The notes: generated by a model from the letters alone, not told the origin. A stretch of DNA of 64,000 nucleotides from Bacillota bacterium (GCA_023421245.1 JAEZTV010000031.1:18491-82490); one strand, 5' to 3'; counted from the first letter of the stretch, positions 36,334 to 45,413 are shown. Numbers and translations: made by a program.

Positions 36334-37338
36334 ATGAAAAAATGCTTGCGGCTTGCCTGTGCCGCGCTGTGCGTCCTGTTAATTGCCACAGCACTGCCGG
36401 GCTGCAACAAGATACAGGAGAAGATAAAAATAACGGTAAGCGAGGTAACCCATTCGGTGTTTTATGCTCCACAGTACGCAGCCATCAATCTTGGGTACTT
36501 TGAGGACGAAGGACTGGAGGTTGAACTGACCAACGGCGCGGGCGCGGATAAAGTTATGACCGCAGTCATCTCGGGCGCGGTGGATATCGGCTTTGCGGGG
36601 CCGGAGGCTGCCATCTATGTGTATAACGAGGGCAGAGATGATTACTGCGAGGTGTTTGCACAGCTTACCAAATGTGACGGCTCATTCTTGGTTGGCAGAG
36701 AGCCGGACGATGATTTTGACTTTTCAAAAACAATCGGCAAGACTGTTCTGCCCGGACGCAAGGGCGGCGTACCCTATATGACACTGGAGTACGTATTTAA
36801 GCAAAACGGCATTATCCCCGGTGTGGATGTCGTGTTTGATGACAGCGTTCAGTTTGCAATGATGACCGGCGCGTTCACCGGCGGCAGCGGCGATTACGTT
36901 ACCGCGTTTGAGCCGACCGCATCGCTGCTGCAGGAAGAAGGCAAGGGATACATAGTGGCGTCTGTCGGAAAAGAGAGCGGCGAAATTCCCTATACCGCTT
37001 ACTTTGCAAACAAAAGCTACATTGAAAAGAATCCCGAGATTATTAAAAAATTTGTGCGCGCCATCTACCGCGGACAGCAATGGATTATGAAAAGCTCTCC
37101 GAAAGAGATTGCAGATGTTATCGCGGCATCCTTCCCCGACACCGACATCAAGCTGCTTGAAAAATCCGCGGAAAGCTACAAAAGTATTGATGCTTGGAAC
37201 GATACGCCTGTAATGAAGCAAGAGGCATATGAGATGCTTCAGACCGTTATGACCGAAGCGGGCGAGCTAAAGCAAAAGGCACCGTACGATAAGGTTGTGA
37301 ATAACATGTTTGCAAATGAAGTACTCGCCGAAAAATAG
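36334..37338 (+). CDS. ABC transporter substrate-binding lipoprotein (NMT1/NitT/TauT type)
   Basis: A 334-residue binding protein. The lipoprotein signal peptide ends in ALPGC with acceptor C24. The mature part has the NMT1/SsuA-like start SEVTHSVFYAPQYAAINLGYFEDEGLEV and the GAVDIGFAGPEAAIYVYN ligand-contact region. Substrates of such proteins include sulfonates, nitrate and thiamine precursors. None can be chosen here, because no riboswitch or pathway gene is adjacent. An AAAGGAG site precedes the ATG. Confidence 0.9.
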   Translation: MKKCLRLACAALCVLLIATALPGCNKIQEKIKITVSEVTHSVFYAPQYAAINLGYFEDEGLEVELTNGAGADKVMTAVISGAVDIGFAGPEAAIYVYNEGRDDYCEVFAQLTKCDGSFLVGREPDDDFDFSKTIGKTVLPGRKGGVPYMTLEYVFKQNGIIPGVDVVFDDSVQFAMMTGAFTGGSGDYVTAFEPTASLLQEEGKGYIVASVGKESGEIPYTAYFANKSYIEKNPEIIKKFVRAIYRGQQWIMKSSPKEIADVIAASFPDTDIKLLEKSAESYKSIDAWNDTPVMKQEAYEMLQTVMTEAGELKQKAPYDKVVNNMFANEVLAEK

Positions 37339-37357
37339 GGCAAAACAAACGCCATAA

Positions 37358-37398
37358 AATGTGGGGCTCATGTTAACATAAAACATGAGCCCCACATT
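37358..37398. terminator. Strong bidirectional terminator
   Basis: Perfect 17-base arms (37358-37374 and 37382-37398) around a seven-base loop lie between the ABC operon and the convergent alcohol dehydrogenase gene. Confidence 0.88.
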
Positions 37399-37452
37399 GA
37401 GTAATTGCTAGAGATTAGGGGATATAACCGGATGTTAAGTTAACATAACTAA

Positions 37453-38622
37453 CTACATGGCGAGTTTGTAAATGTTGAGAATATCCTCTTCGCGCAGTAC
37501 TTTAAAGTTGCCGAGTTCTCCGCCGCGTGACTGCGCCAGTTTTTTTGCCATCGGCGCAAGATCATTTTCGGTAAAGCCAAGTTCGGGCAGGCGGGTGGGC
37601 ATACCAATTGAGGTGTAGAACGCCTCAAGACGGTCAATCGCAGTGAGAATGCACTCCTCCTTGCGGTCAAAGCTTAGTTCAACGCCCATTACGCGGACGG
37701 CGAACTGCAAGAAGCGGTCGATGTTGTCTTTGTAGCAGTATTTCATCCATGCAGGGAATATCACCGCAAGGCCGGCACCATGTGCAACATCGCGCAGTGC
37801 GCTTAGCTCGTGCTCAATCGCATGCGAGGACCAATCGCCGATGCGTCCGGTATTGAGCAGGTTGTTATGCGCAATCGTTCCCGCCCACATAATCTCGGCA
37901 CGGACATCGTAGTCCTCGGGGCTTTTAAGCGCCATGGGGGTATAATACAGGATTGTTTTCATTGTCGCTTCAATCAAACGGTCGGTCAGGTCAACATGTT
38001 TAACCTGCGTAAAGTAGCGCTCCATCAGATGCGCAAGAATATCCGATGCGCCACACGCGGTTTGATAAGCGGGCAGGGTAAATGTGAAGACTGGGTTCAT
38101 AATCGCGAATTTGGGAACAAAGCATGCGGCGCTATAGCCGTACTTGCGTCCGGTCTCTTCGTTGGTAATGACGCTTGAGTTAGAGCTTTCGCTGCCGGCA
38201 GCGGGAATGGTTAGCACAACACCAAGTGGAAGCGCCTCGACGGCATCCGCTTTACCATCGTAAAAATCCCATACATCTCCGTCATACTTTGCACCGATGG
38301 AGATTGCCTTGGCCGAATCAATCACGCTGCCGCCGCCCGCAGCAAGGATAAAGTCAATTTTATGCTCACGGCACAGGCGAACTCCTTCGTGCACAAGCGA
38401 AAGACGGGGGTTTGGCATAACACCGCCAAGCTCGATCACCGTAAGTCCCGCGTCCTTGAGCGAACGAACAAGTGTATTGTACAAGCCGCTTTTTTTAATG
38501 GAACCGCCGCCGTAGTGTAAAAGAACATTTTTACCATACTGTGCGGCGTATCTGCCGGCCTCTTGTTCGGTATCCTTGCCAAAGATAATTTCAGCCGGAT
38601 TGTAGTAGTTGAAATTCAGCAT
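37453..38622 (-). CDS. Iron-containing alcohol dehydrogenase (butanol dehydrogenase-like)
   Basis: A 389-residue group III alcohol dehydrogenase of the BdhA/YqhD branch, which reduces aldehydes with NAD(P)H. The coenzyme loop is AAGGGSVIDSAKAI (about residues 95-107). The metal ligands are D194, H198, H267 and H281 (SDILAHLME, then SSHAIEHELSALRDVAHGAGLA). Length and motifs fit BdhA-type enzymes in fermentative clostridia. The ATG has GGAGG upstream. It is monocistronic. Confidence 0.93.
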   Translation of the reverse strand: MLNFNYYNPAEIIFGKDTEQEAGRYAAQYGKNVLLHYGGGSIKKSGLYNTLVRSLKDAGLTVIELGGVMPNPRLSLVHEGVRLCREHKIDFILAAGGGSVIDSAKAISIGAKYDGDVWDFYDGKADAVEALPLGVVLTIPAAGSESSNSSVITNEETGRKYGYSAACFVPKFAIMNPVFTFTLPAYQTACGASDILAHLMERYFTQVKHVDLTDRLIEATMKTILYYTPMALKSPEDYDVRAEIMWAGTIAHNNLLNTGRIGDWSSHAIEHELSALRDVAHGAGLAVIFPAWMKYCYKDNIDRFLQFAVRVMGVELSFDRKEECILTAIDRLEAFYTSIGMPTRLPELGFTENDLAPMAKKLAQSRGGELGNFKVLREEDILNIYKLAM

Positions 38623-39050
38623 GTTTGTCTACCTCCGTGTTCTAAATATTGCGTATAGGATGTTATATACATATTGTATACCAAAACAGGGAATAAATCT
38701 ACCGGAATACTTGAATAACCAGAAGGTTTTGCAAGCTTTTCTCGAAGGATGTGCTTTTTGCAGTCATAGTCGCCATGAAACGCAGTAATTATAGCATTGT
38801 TATGTAAATCATTTGTATTATATATGAAAATTACTTGCGCTCTGACGGGGTTAGGATGTATAATATTAATATATCTTCTCGGTGCGTGGCAACAAAACGC
38901 GATTATTATGCATATTCGTTGCGGACTGCTTTGACAATGGAACATCATCCCACAATTATGCAGACCAAGATTTCACAGCGCCGATGATTAATAATGCTCC
39001 AGGGGGTAAGCCGGACGATTGAGTCCATTGCCGGAAATGAGGTAAATCAA

Positions 39051-39881
39051 ATGATAGGGGATCTTCACTGCCATACAAAGATATCGGATGGTTCGATGGG
39101 AATTGAGGATGTGATTTCGTACGCAAAACGCGTAGGAATCTCGTTCCTTTCCATTACCGATCACGATACAATGTCGGGTGTAATGCGCGCAAAGGTACTT
39201 GGTAAGCGTTACGGCATTGAGGTTGTGCCGGGGTGCGAACTTTCAAGCGTTGACCCGGATACCGGCAGAAAGATTCATATTTTGTGTTATCTGCCTACTT
39301 TTCCGGAACGGCTTGAACACCTGTTTGTAAAGATTCAGGAGGAGCGCACACAGGCCGGCAGCGAGATGCTGAAAAAAGTGATGCGCCTATATCCTGTCAC
39401 GCTTGAACATGTGTTGCGTTATACATCGGGCAGCAAGGTGGTTTACAAGGCCCATATTATGAATGCCCTTATGGATCTTGGATTTTGCGCAGAGGTATAC
39501 GGTGACTTGTTTGATACGCTGTTCTCGCCCGAACATGGCACATGCTTTGTGGATTTGACCCGCCCCAGTGTTTATGAGGTAATTGACCTGATCCACGAGG
39601 CGGAGGGGATTGCGGTGCTTGCACATCCGCCGATATATGACAGCATGGAGTTTATGGAAAAGGCCGCACAGCAGCATCTGATCGACGGCGTTGAGCTGTG
39701 GCATCCGGAGATTGAACAGTCGGATGGGGAAAAGATAGCCGAAACCGCAAAGGAATACGGTCTTCTTGTAACGGGCGGCAGTGACTTTCATGGGAAATAT
39801 CGCTCCAGGCCAACACCAATCGGAAGCTGCACAACGCCCGAATATGCCCTGGACGCACTGCTTGCCTATAAGGGCAAATAA
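39051..39881 (+). CDS. PHP domain phosphoesterase
   Basis: A 276-residue metal-dependent phosphoesterase of the PHP family. The first metal site is DLHCHTKISDGS (H5, H7) with ITDHDTMSG further on, and the C-terminal metal residues are in VTGGSDFHGKYRS. It is of the nucleoside 3',5'-bisphosphate / RNase AM (TrpH/YciV-like) type. The frame is open to 38994. ATG 39051 follows GAGGT. The gene sits 71 bases before a TSCPD gene. The actual substrate is inferred. Confidence 0.85.
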   Translation: MIGDLHCHTKISDGSMGIEDVISYAKRVGISFLSITDHDTMSGVMRAKVLGKRYGIEVVPGCELSSVDPDTGRKIHILCYLPTFPERLEHLFVKIQEERTQAGSEMLKKVMRLYPVTLEHVLRYTSGSKVVYKAHIMNALMDLGFCAEVYGDLFDTLFSPEHGTCFVDLTRPSVYEVIDLIHEAEGIAVLAHPPIYDSMEFMEKAAQQHLIDGVELWHPEIEQSDGEKIAETAKEYGLLVTGGSDFHGKYRSRPTPIGSCTTPEYALDALLAYKGK

Positions 39882-39952
39882 CAGCATATTCTGTACCGTG
39901 TACGCATAGAATATGAAGAAGATGTATATAGTACCAAACAAGGGTGATTTTC

Positions 39953-40210
39953 TTGCAATATATATACAAGCCCCGTGGCGTGTGTGCTACGATGATAGAT
40001 GTTACGATTGATATCAATGGTAACTTGCAAGACGTTCGTTTTGCCGGCGGCTGTAGCGGCAATGCACAGGGGTTAAGCGCACTGATAAAGGGAATGCCTG
40101 TGGCCGAGGCAATCCGGCGGCTCAAGGGCATACAATGCGGCCGCAAAGCTACATCCTGTCCGGATCAGCTTGCGCTGGCATTGGAGCAGGCGGCGCTAAT
40201 TGATACATAG
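39953..40210 (+). CDS. TSCPD domain protein (TIGR03905 family)
   Basis: An 85-residue protein with the family's conserved features: YKPRGVC near the N-terminus, GGCSGNAQGLS in the middle, CGRKATSCPD near the C-terminus. The four cysteines suggest metal binding. A TTG start at 39953 follows AAGGGTGA (39940-39947); GTG 39944 would be within the ribosome site. The family occurs as a stand-alone protein or fused to ribonucleotide reductase-related genes, with no proven role. It follows the PHP gene. Confidence 0.82.
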   Translation: MQYIYKPRGVCATMIDVTIDINGNLQDVRFAGGCSGNAQGLSALIKGMPVAEAIRRLKGIQCGRKATSCPDQLALALEQAALIDT

Positions 40211-40234
40211 CTTGCGTGGGGGGAGAGTGCACAA

Positions 40235-40888
40235 GTGGAGTTTATGGGCTTTTTTGGCCTTTTTGCGGCGATGGGGCTTACTGCCTGCGCGGTAGAGGCT
40301 CACAACCAAAAACGCGGAAGAACCCTTGCGTTTGCAGCGATGGGTGATGACAATGATATTAAGATAGCAGGCGAAGCGCCAAAGCAAACCGGCTTCTCAG
40401 AGGAGCTGGAACGGCTTGCTGCGCTTGCAAAAACCGAGCACGATAACGGCAACATTCAACGTGCAAAGCGGCTTGCCGTTACGCTAGTGGATACGGTGTT
40501 TACCCACGATATTTTTACCGATAAGATTGAGGACGAACATCTGCGCTTGCAGATTCGGCTGCTCATTACCTTTACGTTTGATATCTGCATGGATAACGGT
40601 TTGCCCAATCAGATTATCGCGCAGACAGCCCAAAACCTGTATTACGAACAGATTAACCTGCGCAAACGGGCATTTTACGATGAGATTCAAACCTCGGGCG
40701 CGTTTTCGATGTACCTGTTGTGTACCCGCTCGGAATCCGCAAACTCTACTACAATCGGCGAGGAATTTGCCACGCTGTGCGGTAAAGATCGAGATGGCGA
40801 GTATATCAAGCTTGGCAGGGATATATTCGAATACTATCTTAAACTGTGTGCCGACAAGATAAAGGCTGCGGAGTTTGTAACGACCTGA
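40235..40888 (+). CDS. Hypothetical protein, helical, conserved-looking
   Basis: A 217-residue protein that I do not recognise. A short hydrophobic stretch at residues 4-19 (MGFFGLFAAMGLTACAVE) could be a weak membrane anchor. The rest is predicted helical, with LERLAALAKTEHDNGNIQRAKRLAVTLVDTVF resembling a TPR-like pair. A GTG start at 40235 has GGGGGGAGAG upstream. It is 24 bases after the TSCPD gene and likely shares its transcript. No function is assigned. Confidence 0.65.
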   Translation: MEFMGFFGLFAAMGLTACAVEAHNQKRGRTLAFAAMGDDNDIKIAGEAPKQTGFSEELERLAALAKTEHDNGNIQRAKRLAVTLVDTVFTHDIFTDKIEDEHLRLQIRLLITFTFDICMDNGLPNQIIAQTAQNLYYEQINLRKRAFYDEIQTSGAFSMYLLCTRSESANSTTIGEEFATLCGKDRDGEYIKLGRDIFEYYLKLCADKIKAAEFVTT

Positions 40889-41130
40889 TCCAAACGATCA
40901 GGAGAACCCACGCATCCCATCGAGTCAAAGCAGAAGCGCGCAAACAGTAAACTGAATACGTTAATAGACAGTTCGCTCTCTTGCAAGTGCGTGGAGGGTG
41001 GACTGTTTTGTTATATGGCCCGCATCTGCAACAAGGGATGCTGTGCCATGTTCGGTGAAGCGGTAAAAGAGAGGCAACGAAAGGGCGGAACAAGCGTCAA
41101 AATCAATGTAAGGCTAATAAAGCTACCGTG
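40884..41130 (+). other. Intergenic region with unexplained inverted repeats
   Basis: The 370-base gap after the preceding gene starts with CCTGATC/GATCAGG arms (40884-40890 and 40896-40902). Further on, CCACGCA and TGCGTGG arms lie about 70 bases apart (near 40908 and 40988), enclosing a smaller AACTG/CAGTT hairpin. No reading frame looks convincing. A small RNA is possible but not shown. Confidence 0.3.
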
Positions 41131-41144
41131 TAATAGAAAGAAAA

Positions 41145-41174
41145 GAGGAAGGGCAGCCAAAACTGCCCTTCCTC
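41145..41174. terminator. Bidirectional terminator before the small membrane protein gene
   Basis: Perfect 12-base arms (41145-41156 and 41163-41174) with A-rich left flank and T/C-rich right flank. Confidence 0.75.
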
Positions 41175-41258
41175 TTACAGAGATTCAACCTGTATATTGC
41201 ACGGTTAATATTTCTTCGTTTATATAAGACCTTAAAGACTGTGGAAGCAATTTTATTT

Positions 41259-41591
41259 CTAGCGTTTTTTGGGCCGTATCTCGCGGATACTTTGAATATA
41301 ATCACAATTGATTAAGTCCACCACGCCCTTGTTCTCGAGCCTTATCCAGTTATCGGTTATCTCAATTACCGTTCCCTGATATGAGGTGCCCATACTCCCC
41401 GTTGAGATGATGCACAGCTTGCCAAGGCATTGCTCAACCATTGCATTTGCCATTACGTTTGCCTCCCCGGTAACTTTTCGTTTTTTATGCAGGCGTCTTA
41501 CTTTTAATGCATAATTAAATTGCGGTTGGAGAATAAACAGTAGCATGAAGAAGATGGGCAAAAAGATTGCAATCCATGTAGAAGTGTCCAT
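41259..41591 (-). CDS. Small membrane protein with C-terminal Sm-like/beta domain
   Basis: A 110-residue protein with one N-terminal membrane segment (about residues 6-22), a basic KVRRLHKKRK stretch, and a C-terminal beta-rich module (LGKLCIISTG...GTVIEITDNWIRLENKGVVDLIN). That module resembles an Sm-like or SH3-like fold seen in Ruminococcaceae hypothetical proteins. It lies between lexA and an intergenic hairpin on the same strand as lexA and could share its transcript. Function is unknown. Confidence 0.65.
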   Translation of the reverse strand: MDTSTWIAIFLPIFFMLLFILQPQFNYALKVRRLHKKRKVTGEANVMANAMVEQCLGKLCIISTGSMGTSYQGTVIEITDNWIRLENKGVVDLINCDYIQSIREIRPKKR

Positions 41592-41639
41592 ATCATCAAC
41601 AAAACCTTTCGCTTACAAGTGTGTGCAGGGTATGGCACT

Positions 41640-42227
41640 TCACTCATACATGCGGATGCAAGCAATCACACGGCCGAGAATTGATACCTCATCCAAAATA
41701 ATGGGTTCGTAATCGTCGTTTTCGGGCTGCAGGCGAAAATGACCGTGCTCCTTGTAAAAGCGCTTAACGGTTGCACTATCGTCCACCAGTGCGACCACAA
41801 TCTCACCGTTTTCGGCATAGGTTGTCTTGCGCGCGATGACAACATCTCCGTCCAGAATACCGCAGCTCTGCATACTGTCGCCGCGAACATTCAGTGCAAA
41901 CAGATCCCAAGCACCGTACCCCTTTGCCTTAAATGGAACATATCCTTCAATATTCTCAATAGCAAGGATAGGCATTCCTGCCGCAACGTTACCCACCACA
42001 GGCACCTGCAATACCTTTTCGGCGTTGATGCGGATCGAGCGGTTTTGGTTAAACTCGCGCTCAATATAGCCTGCCGTTTCAAGCTCCTTAAGATACTTAT
42101 GCACAGTAGAGGTGGACTTGATGTCAAGCTCGTTGCAGATTTCTCTTACAGAAGGCGGCACGCCTTCGCAGGCCCGCTCTACAATATACTCGTAGATTTT
42201 TAAGGCTGTTGCTGATACGCTTCTCAT
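41640..42227 (-). CDS. lexA: SOS repressor LexA
   Basis: A 195-residue repressor with a winged-helix N-terminal domain (residues 1-65) and a C-terminal S24 peptidase domain. The autocleavage bond is A83-G84 in VAAGMPI. The catalytic residues are S118 (RGDSMQ) and K155 (TVKRF). It represses DNA-damage genes until RecA promotes cleavage. The frame extends to TTG 42251, but ATG 42227 has AGAGGGA upstream. A LexA-like palindrome overlaps the promoter, suggesting autoregulation. Confidence 0.95.
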   Translation of the reverse strand: MRSVSATALKIYEYIVERACEGVPPSVREICNELDIKSTSTVHKYLKELETAGYIEREFNQNRSIRINAEKVLQVPVVGNVAAGMPILAIENIEGYVPFKAKGYGAWDLFALNVRGDSMQSCGILDGDVVIARKTTYAENGEIVVALVDDSATVKRFYKEHGHFRLQPENDDYEPIILDEVSILGRVIACIRMYE

Positions 42228-42272
42228 AAGCAGCGTCCCTCTTTTCTGCAAGGGTAGCCCCTTGTTTTTTTC

Positions 42273-42311
42273 ATCATATCATAAAATCAGGGTAAAAGTA
42301 AACATATGTTT
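42273..42311 (-). promoter_or_regulatory. lexA promoter overlapped by a LexA-box-like palindrome
   Basis: On the minus strand TTTACT (42302-42297) and TATGAT (42278-42273) have an 18-base spacer. The 12-base palindrome AAACATATGTTT (42300-42311) overlaps the -35 region. It resembles the Gram-positive LexA box GAACNNNNGTTC, with the outer bases changed. Confidence 0.65.
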
Positions 42312-42379
42312 TACAAATTGATTGAAAATGCCGCATTAACATTAAAGGTGCATCAAAACAGCAATTTGTATAGCATACC

Positions 42380-43111
42380 TCACATACCTTTTTTGCTGTT
42401 GAGGTACGCAATTACGGCTGCGGGCGTGCGAAGGCTCACATCAATATAATGCTCGCCCTCCGAGATATCCCAAAGATAATGCGCGTCAGAGTTTGTGATA
42501 ACGCGCATACCCGCAAGCGTGGGATGTTTCTGGTACAACGCATCATATCGCGAGCTGTCAAAAAGCTCGACGGCGGCAAAATCGCATTCAGGCGGAAAAT
42601 CGCCCAGGGTCGATAAAACGGAATAAGATGAACGATCAATGTGGGCAAAAAATGCCGCGCCGCCAAACCGTACCATCAAAGCGCTTACTTCATTTACCGA
42701 GATGCCGGAAGCTGCAATCAACAAGCGCGCCTCCTGATGCGGGTTTTCATCGAATGCATCCAGAATAATCTGCTCGCCGAACTTGTCCGGACAGTTTGTA
42801 ATATCAGGCAGGGTAGAGGACACATAACTATCAAATGCCATCGCCTTTTCCAATGTGTCGAACAGGCATACGACATGCACCTCCTCTGCGCAGCAGAGCT
42901 CCATCCCGCACAGAACAATCAGCGGCAGCCGCATACGGTCGCGTGCCGAAATTAAGGCCGGACAGTTTTTTGCGGAGTTGTGGTCGGTAAGGGCGATCAC
43001 ATCCAGCCTATTTAATCTGGCCATATTCAAAATATTATTTGGGGTATTGTCATTGTCCGCACAAGGCGAAAGGCAGGAGTGGATGTGCAGATCGTATGCA
43101 AGGCGTTCCAT
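42380..43111 (-). CDS. PHP domain phosphoesterase of the hydrogenase-associated cluster
   Basis: A 243-residue PHP-fold protein. H9 and H11 (DLHIHSCLSPCAD) start the metal site; ALTDHNSAKN and the C-terminal TNSDAHYLWD complete it. It is of the PolX/histidinol-phosphatase-like type, but with no attached domains. ATG 43111 follows GGAGAG. It ends a run of five minus-strand genes (DRTGG, HATPase, hydrogenase-like, DRTGG, PHP), so its substrate may be a phosphorylated signalling molecule of that system. This role is inferred. Confidence 0.82.
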   Translation of the reverse strand: MERLAYDLHIHSCLSPCADNDNTPNNILNMARLNRLDVIALTDHNSAKNCPALISARDRMRLPLIVLCGMELCCAEEVHVVCLFDTLEKAMAFDSYVSSTLPDITNCPDKFGEQIILDAFDENPHQEARLLIAASGISVNEVSALMVRFGGAAFFAHIDRSSYSVLSTLGDFPPECDFAAVELFDSSRYDALYQKHPTLAGMRVITNSDAHYLWDISEGEHYIDVSLRTPAAVIAYLNSKKGM

Positions 43112-43283
43112 AAGACTCTCCATCCTGCGGCCGGCGCATTTAAATATAGATGCATATAAATGTGCATGCCGAATTGATGATGGCTTGGTTCAGTTGCTGA
43201 GCCGCAAAGGGTAAATTCACTTAAAAACGGTGGCGCACCGAAAAACGGATAATACAATGAGATTGAGATTATATCTAAGCACA

Positions 43284-43631
43284 TTAATGTAACTGTGATT
43301 TTTGCAGTGCATCCTCTATTATCCGTGCGGTTTCGTATACGGGCAGCTCACTTGCAAGCACGGCAATATCCTGCTCCGCAGCCTTGCTTAAGGCGTCCTC
43401 ATCAAGGCACATACCCTCCGCCAGTACAATACACGCGACATCAGACAGCGCTGCGACCGCGATGGAGTTTATGTTACCCATCACCGTCACCCACGCGTCG
43501 CCCTCCTGCGCCCTGCCCATCACAAGGCTAAGCAGGTCGCAGGTATAGATATGTAAGACCTTATTCTCAAGGCTGTCTTGTGCACACAAAACCGTAAAGC
43601 CGGTCTGCTGCGCAAGCTGTTTTACCGTCAT
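43284..43631 (-). CDS. DRTGG domain protein
   Basis: A 115-residue DRTGG-domain protein (MTVKQLAQQTGFTVLCAQDSLENKVLHIYTCDLLSLVMG). The fold resembles the N-terminal domain of HPr kinase and the DRTGG module of Pta/CBS proteins, thought to bind nucleotides or regulate. It lies 27 bases after the hydrogenase-like gene. A second DRTGG gene opens the cluster at 45760. The two share the pattern of a short protein with a VMGNINSIAVAAL-type core but are not identical. Confidence 0.8.
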   Translation of the reverse strand: MTVKQLAQQTGFTVLCAQDSLENKVLHIYTCDLLSLVMGRAQEGDAWVTVMGNINSIAVAALSDVACIVLAEGMCLDEDALSKAAEQDIAVLASELPVYETARIIEDALQKSQLH

Positions 43632-43658
43632 CGTGTTACCCCCAAAATAATAATCGAC

Positions 43659-44954
43659 TTATTCCCACTCGCGTTTTTCGCCGAGCTGCGAAAGTTCATC
43701 GGTAAGCGATTGCATGCGCTCGCGCATCTTGTAAACGCAGAAGGATTGATGCGCTTTGCCCCGCACAATATCCTCCGCAAGTGCTCTACAGGTGGGCGCA
43801 CCGCATGAGCCGCAATCAATGCCGGGAAAGGTTTTGGCAATCCGTTCAAGCTCCTGCAGCATGGTCATGGCGTCCGCCATATTATCCGCAAGCTCCATCA
43901 CGGGCGTATATTCTACTTCCCGGGCCCACTGAATCTGGTGTATCTCCTCGTTTGGAATATGGTTGCACGAAACCGGAAGATATTTACGCAGACGTTTGAG
44001 GCGGGTACGCGCAACATATGGGTTTTCCACCGTAAGCACCCCGCCCACGCAGCCGGCAGGGCAGGAGTTCAGCTCAATAAAATCAAGATCGGAGAATTTC
44101 TCATCCTCAAGCGCCTCAAGTACTTCAATAACATTCTCAATGCCGTCGGCCGCAAGGTAGTTTTCATTTAGCATGGCAGCCGCCTCGCCGCCGCTTGACG
44201 CCCAGCTGATACCCATTCGTCCGGAGGAGGAGAGCGCATCGGGACGAACCGCAACCTCCTTCATATACGGCAGCAGGCGCGGGTATACCTCTTTAATGGC
44301 AACCACCGCGTCGACGTTGCTTTTCTCCACATCCAAGGGCATCTTTACGGCCGTTACCTTAGCGGGGCAGGGGGAGATAAAGATTACCGCAATATCATCA
44401 GGTGCTCTGCCGCTCTTTTTCACCGCTTCTTCGCGTGCCATCATTGCGGCAATCTCAATGGGGGCGTTTAGCTTAAGCAGGTTGTCAAGCAGCTCGGGAA
44501 ACCTGACTCGGATCAGCCGAACAATAGTAGGGCAGGCTGAGCTGATTACAGGTTTTTTAAGCTTACCTTGCTGCATCAACCGGCGCGTTGCATCCGAAAC
44601 AATCTCAGCGGCGCGCGACACCTCAAACACATCGTCAAAGCCCATTCGTTTGAGTGCGGTAAGTAAGATATCTACATCATCTAAATTGTTAAACTGCCCG
44701 TATAAGGCCGGTGCGGGCAATGCAATCTTATACCTCGTACTGTTTAGGATATCAAGGCTGTCAAACTGCGGAAGCTTTGCATGATGCGGGCATACCCGCA
44801 CGCACTCGCCGCAGTCGATGCATCGGTCGGAGATGATGTAAGCCTTGCCGTCCCGCACCCGTATTGCTTCGGTCGGACAGCGCTTGATACAGTGTGTACA
44901 ACCCTTACAGCGATCAGGGTCAAGTGTAACGGAATGAAAGAACTTATCGGGCAC
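43659..44954 (-). CDS. [FeFe]-hydrogenase-like protein with sensory-type H-cluster motifs
   Basis: A 431-residue protein. Two [4Fe-4S] ferredoxin modules lie at C16/C19/C22/C26 and C45/C48/C51/C55. The H-cluster domain has C141 (SSACP), C196 (SPCPAK) and C298/C302 (NSCPAGCVGG). C381/C384/C389/C406 form a C-terminal FeS motif. In catalytic enzymes the first motif reads TSCCP; here the residue before C141 is Ala, so the usual proton-relay cysteine is absent. That pattern is typical of group C sensory hydrogenases. GTG 44954 follows GGGGGGAA. The flanking HATPase and DRTGG genes support signalling rather than energy metabolism. Confidence 0.87.
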   Translation of the reverse strand: MPDKFFHSVTLDPDRCKGCTHCIKRCPTEAIRVRDGKAYIISDRCIDCGECVRVCPHHAKLPQFDSLDILNSTRYKIALPAPALYGQFNNLDDVDILLTALKRMGFDDVFEVSRAAEIVSDATRRLMQQGKLKKPVISSACPTIVRLIRVRFPELLDNLLKLNAPIEIAAMMAREEAVKKSGRAPDDIAVIFISPCPAKVTAVKMPLDVEKSNVDAVVAIKEVYPRLLPYMKEVAVRPDALSSSGRMGISWASSGGEAAAMLNENYLAADGIENVIEVLEALEDEKFSDLDFIELNSCPAGCVGGVLTVENPYVARTRLKRLRKYLPVSCNHIPNEEIHQIQWAREVEYTPVMELADNMADAMTMLQELERIAKTFPGIDCGSCGAPTCRALAEDIVRGKAHQSFCVYKMRERMQSLTDELSQLGEKREWE

Positions 44955-44990
44955 GATATATTCCCCCCAAACCAAACGAAATCAAAACCG

Positions 44991-45413
44991 TTATGTATAT
45001 ACGACCATAGAAACAGTTGTGCCAACTCCTACGGCGCTTTCTACCGTCATTTCGTCCGTGTATTTTTTCATATTTGGCAGCCCCATACCAGCGCCAAATC
45101 CAAGCGTTCTTACGTTGTCGGGTGCAGTAGAGTAACCTGCGCGCATGGCAAGGTTAATGTCGGCGATCCCGGGGCCGGTATCGCACAGCACCATGCGGAT
45201 GCAGTCTTCATGTACCTCAACGTCAATTATCCCTCCGGTTGCGTGGATGACCATATTAATCTCGCCTTCATACATTGCAATCGCGGCCTTGCGAATCGAC
45301 TCAGGGGCAACCCCAAGCTGCTTTAACAGCTTTTTCATATTACTTGACGCTTCGCCTGCCCTGGTGAAATCATCGCCCGGCACAACGAAGCTTTTACGTA
45401 TGATTTCTGCCAT
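44991..45413 (-). CDS. HATPase_c (RsbW/anti-sigma-like) ATP-binding protein
   Basis: A 140-residue GHKL-fold ATPase, like anti-sigma factor kinases of the RsbW/SpoIIAB type. The G1 box is DTGPGI, the G2 box is FGAGMGLPNMKKY, and an N-box-like YEGEINMVIHA lies before them. No dimerisation/phosphoacceptor domain is present. Its start codon overlaps the stop codon of the preceding DRTGG gene in the TGATG arrangement, so translation is coupled. In this context it may relay the redox signal, with a target not found in the window. Confidence 0.85.
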   Translation of the reverse strand: MAEIIRKSFVVPGDDFTRAGEASSNMKKLLKQLGVAPESIRKAAIAMYEGEINMVIHATGGIIDVEVHEDCIRMVLCDTGPGIADINLAMRAGYSTAPDNVRTLGFGAGMGLPNMKKYTDEMTVESAVGVGTTVSMVVYT

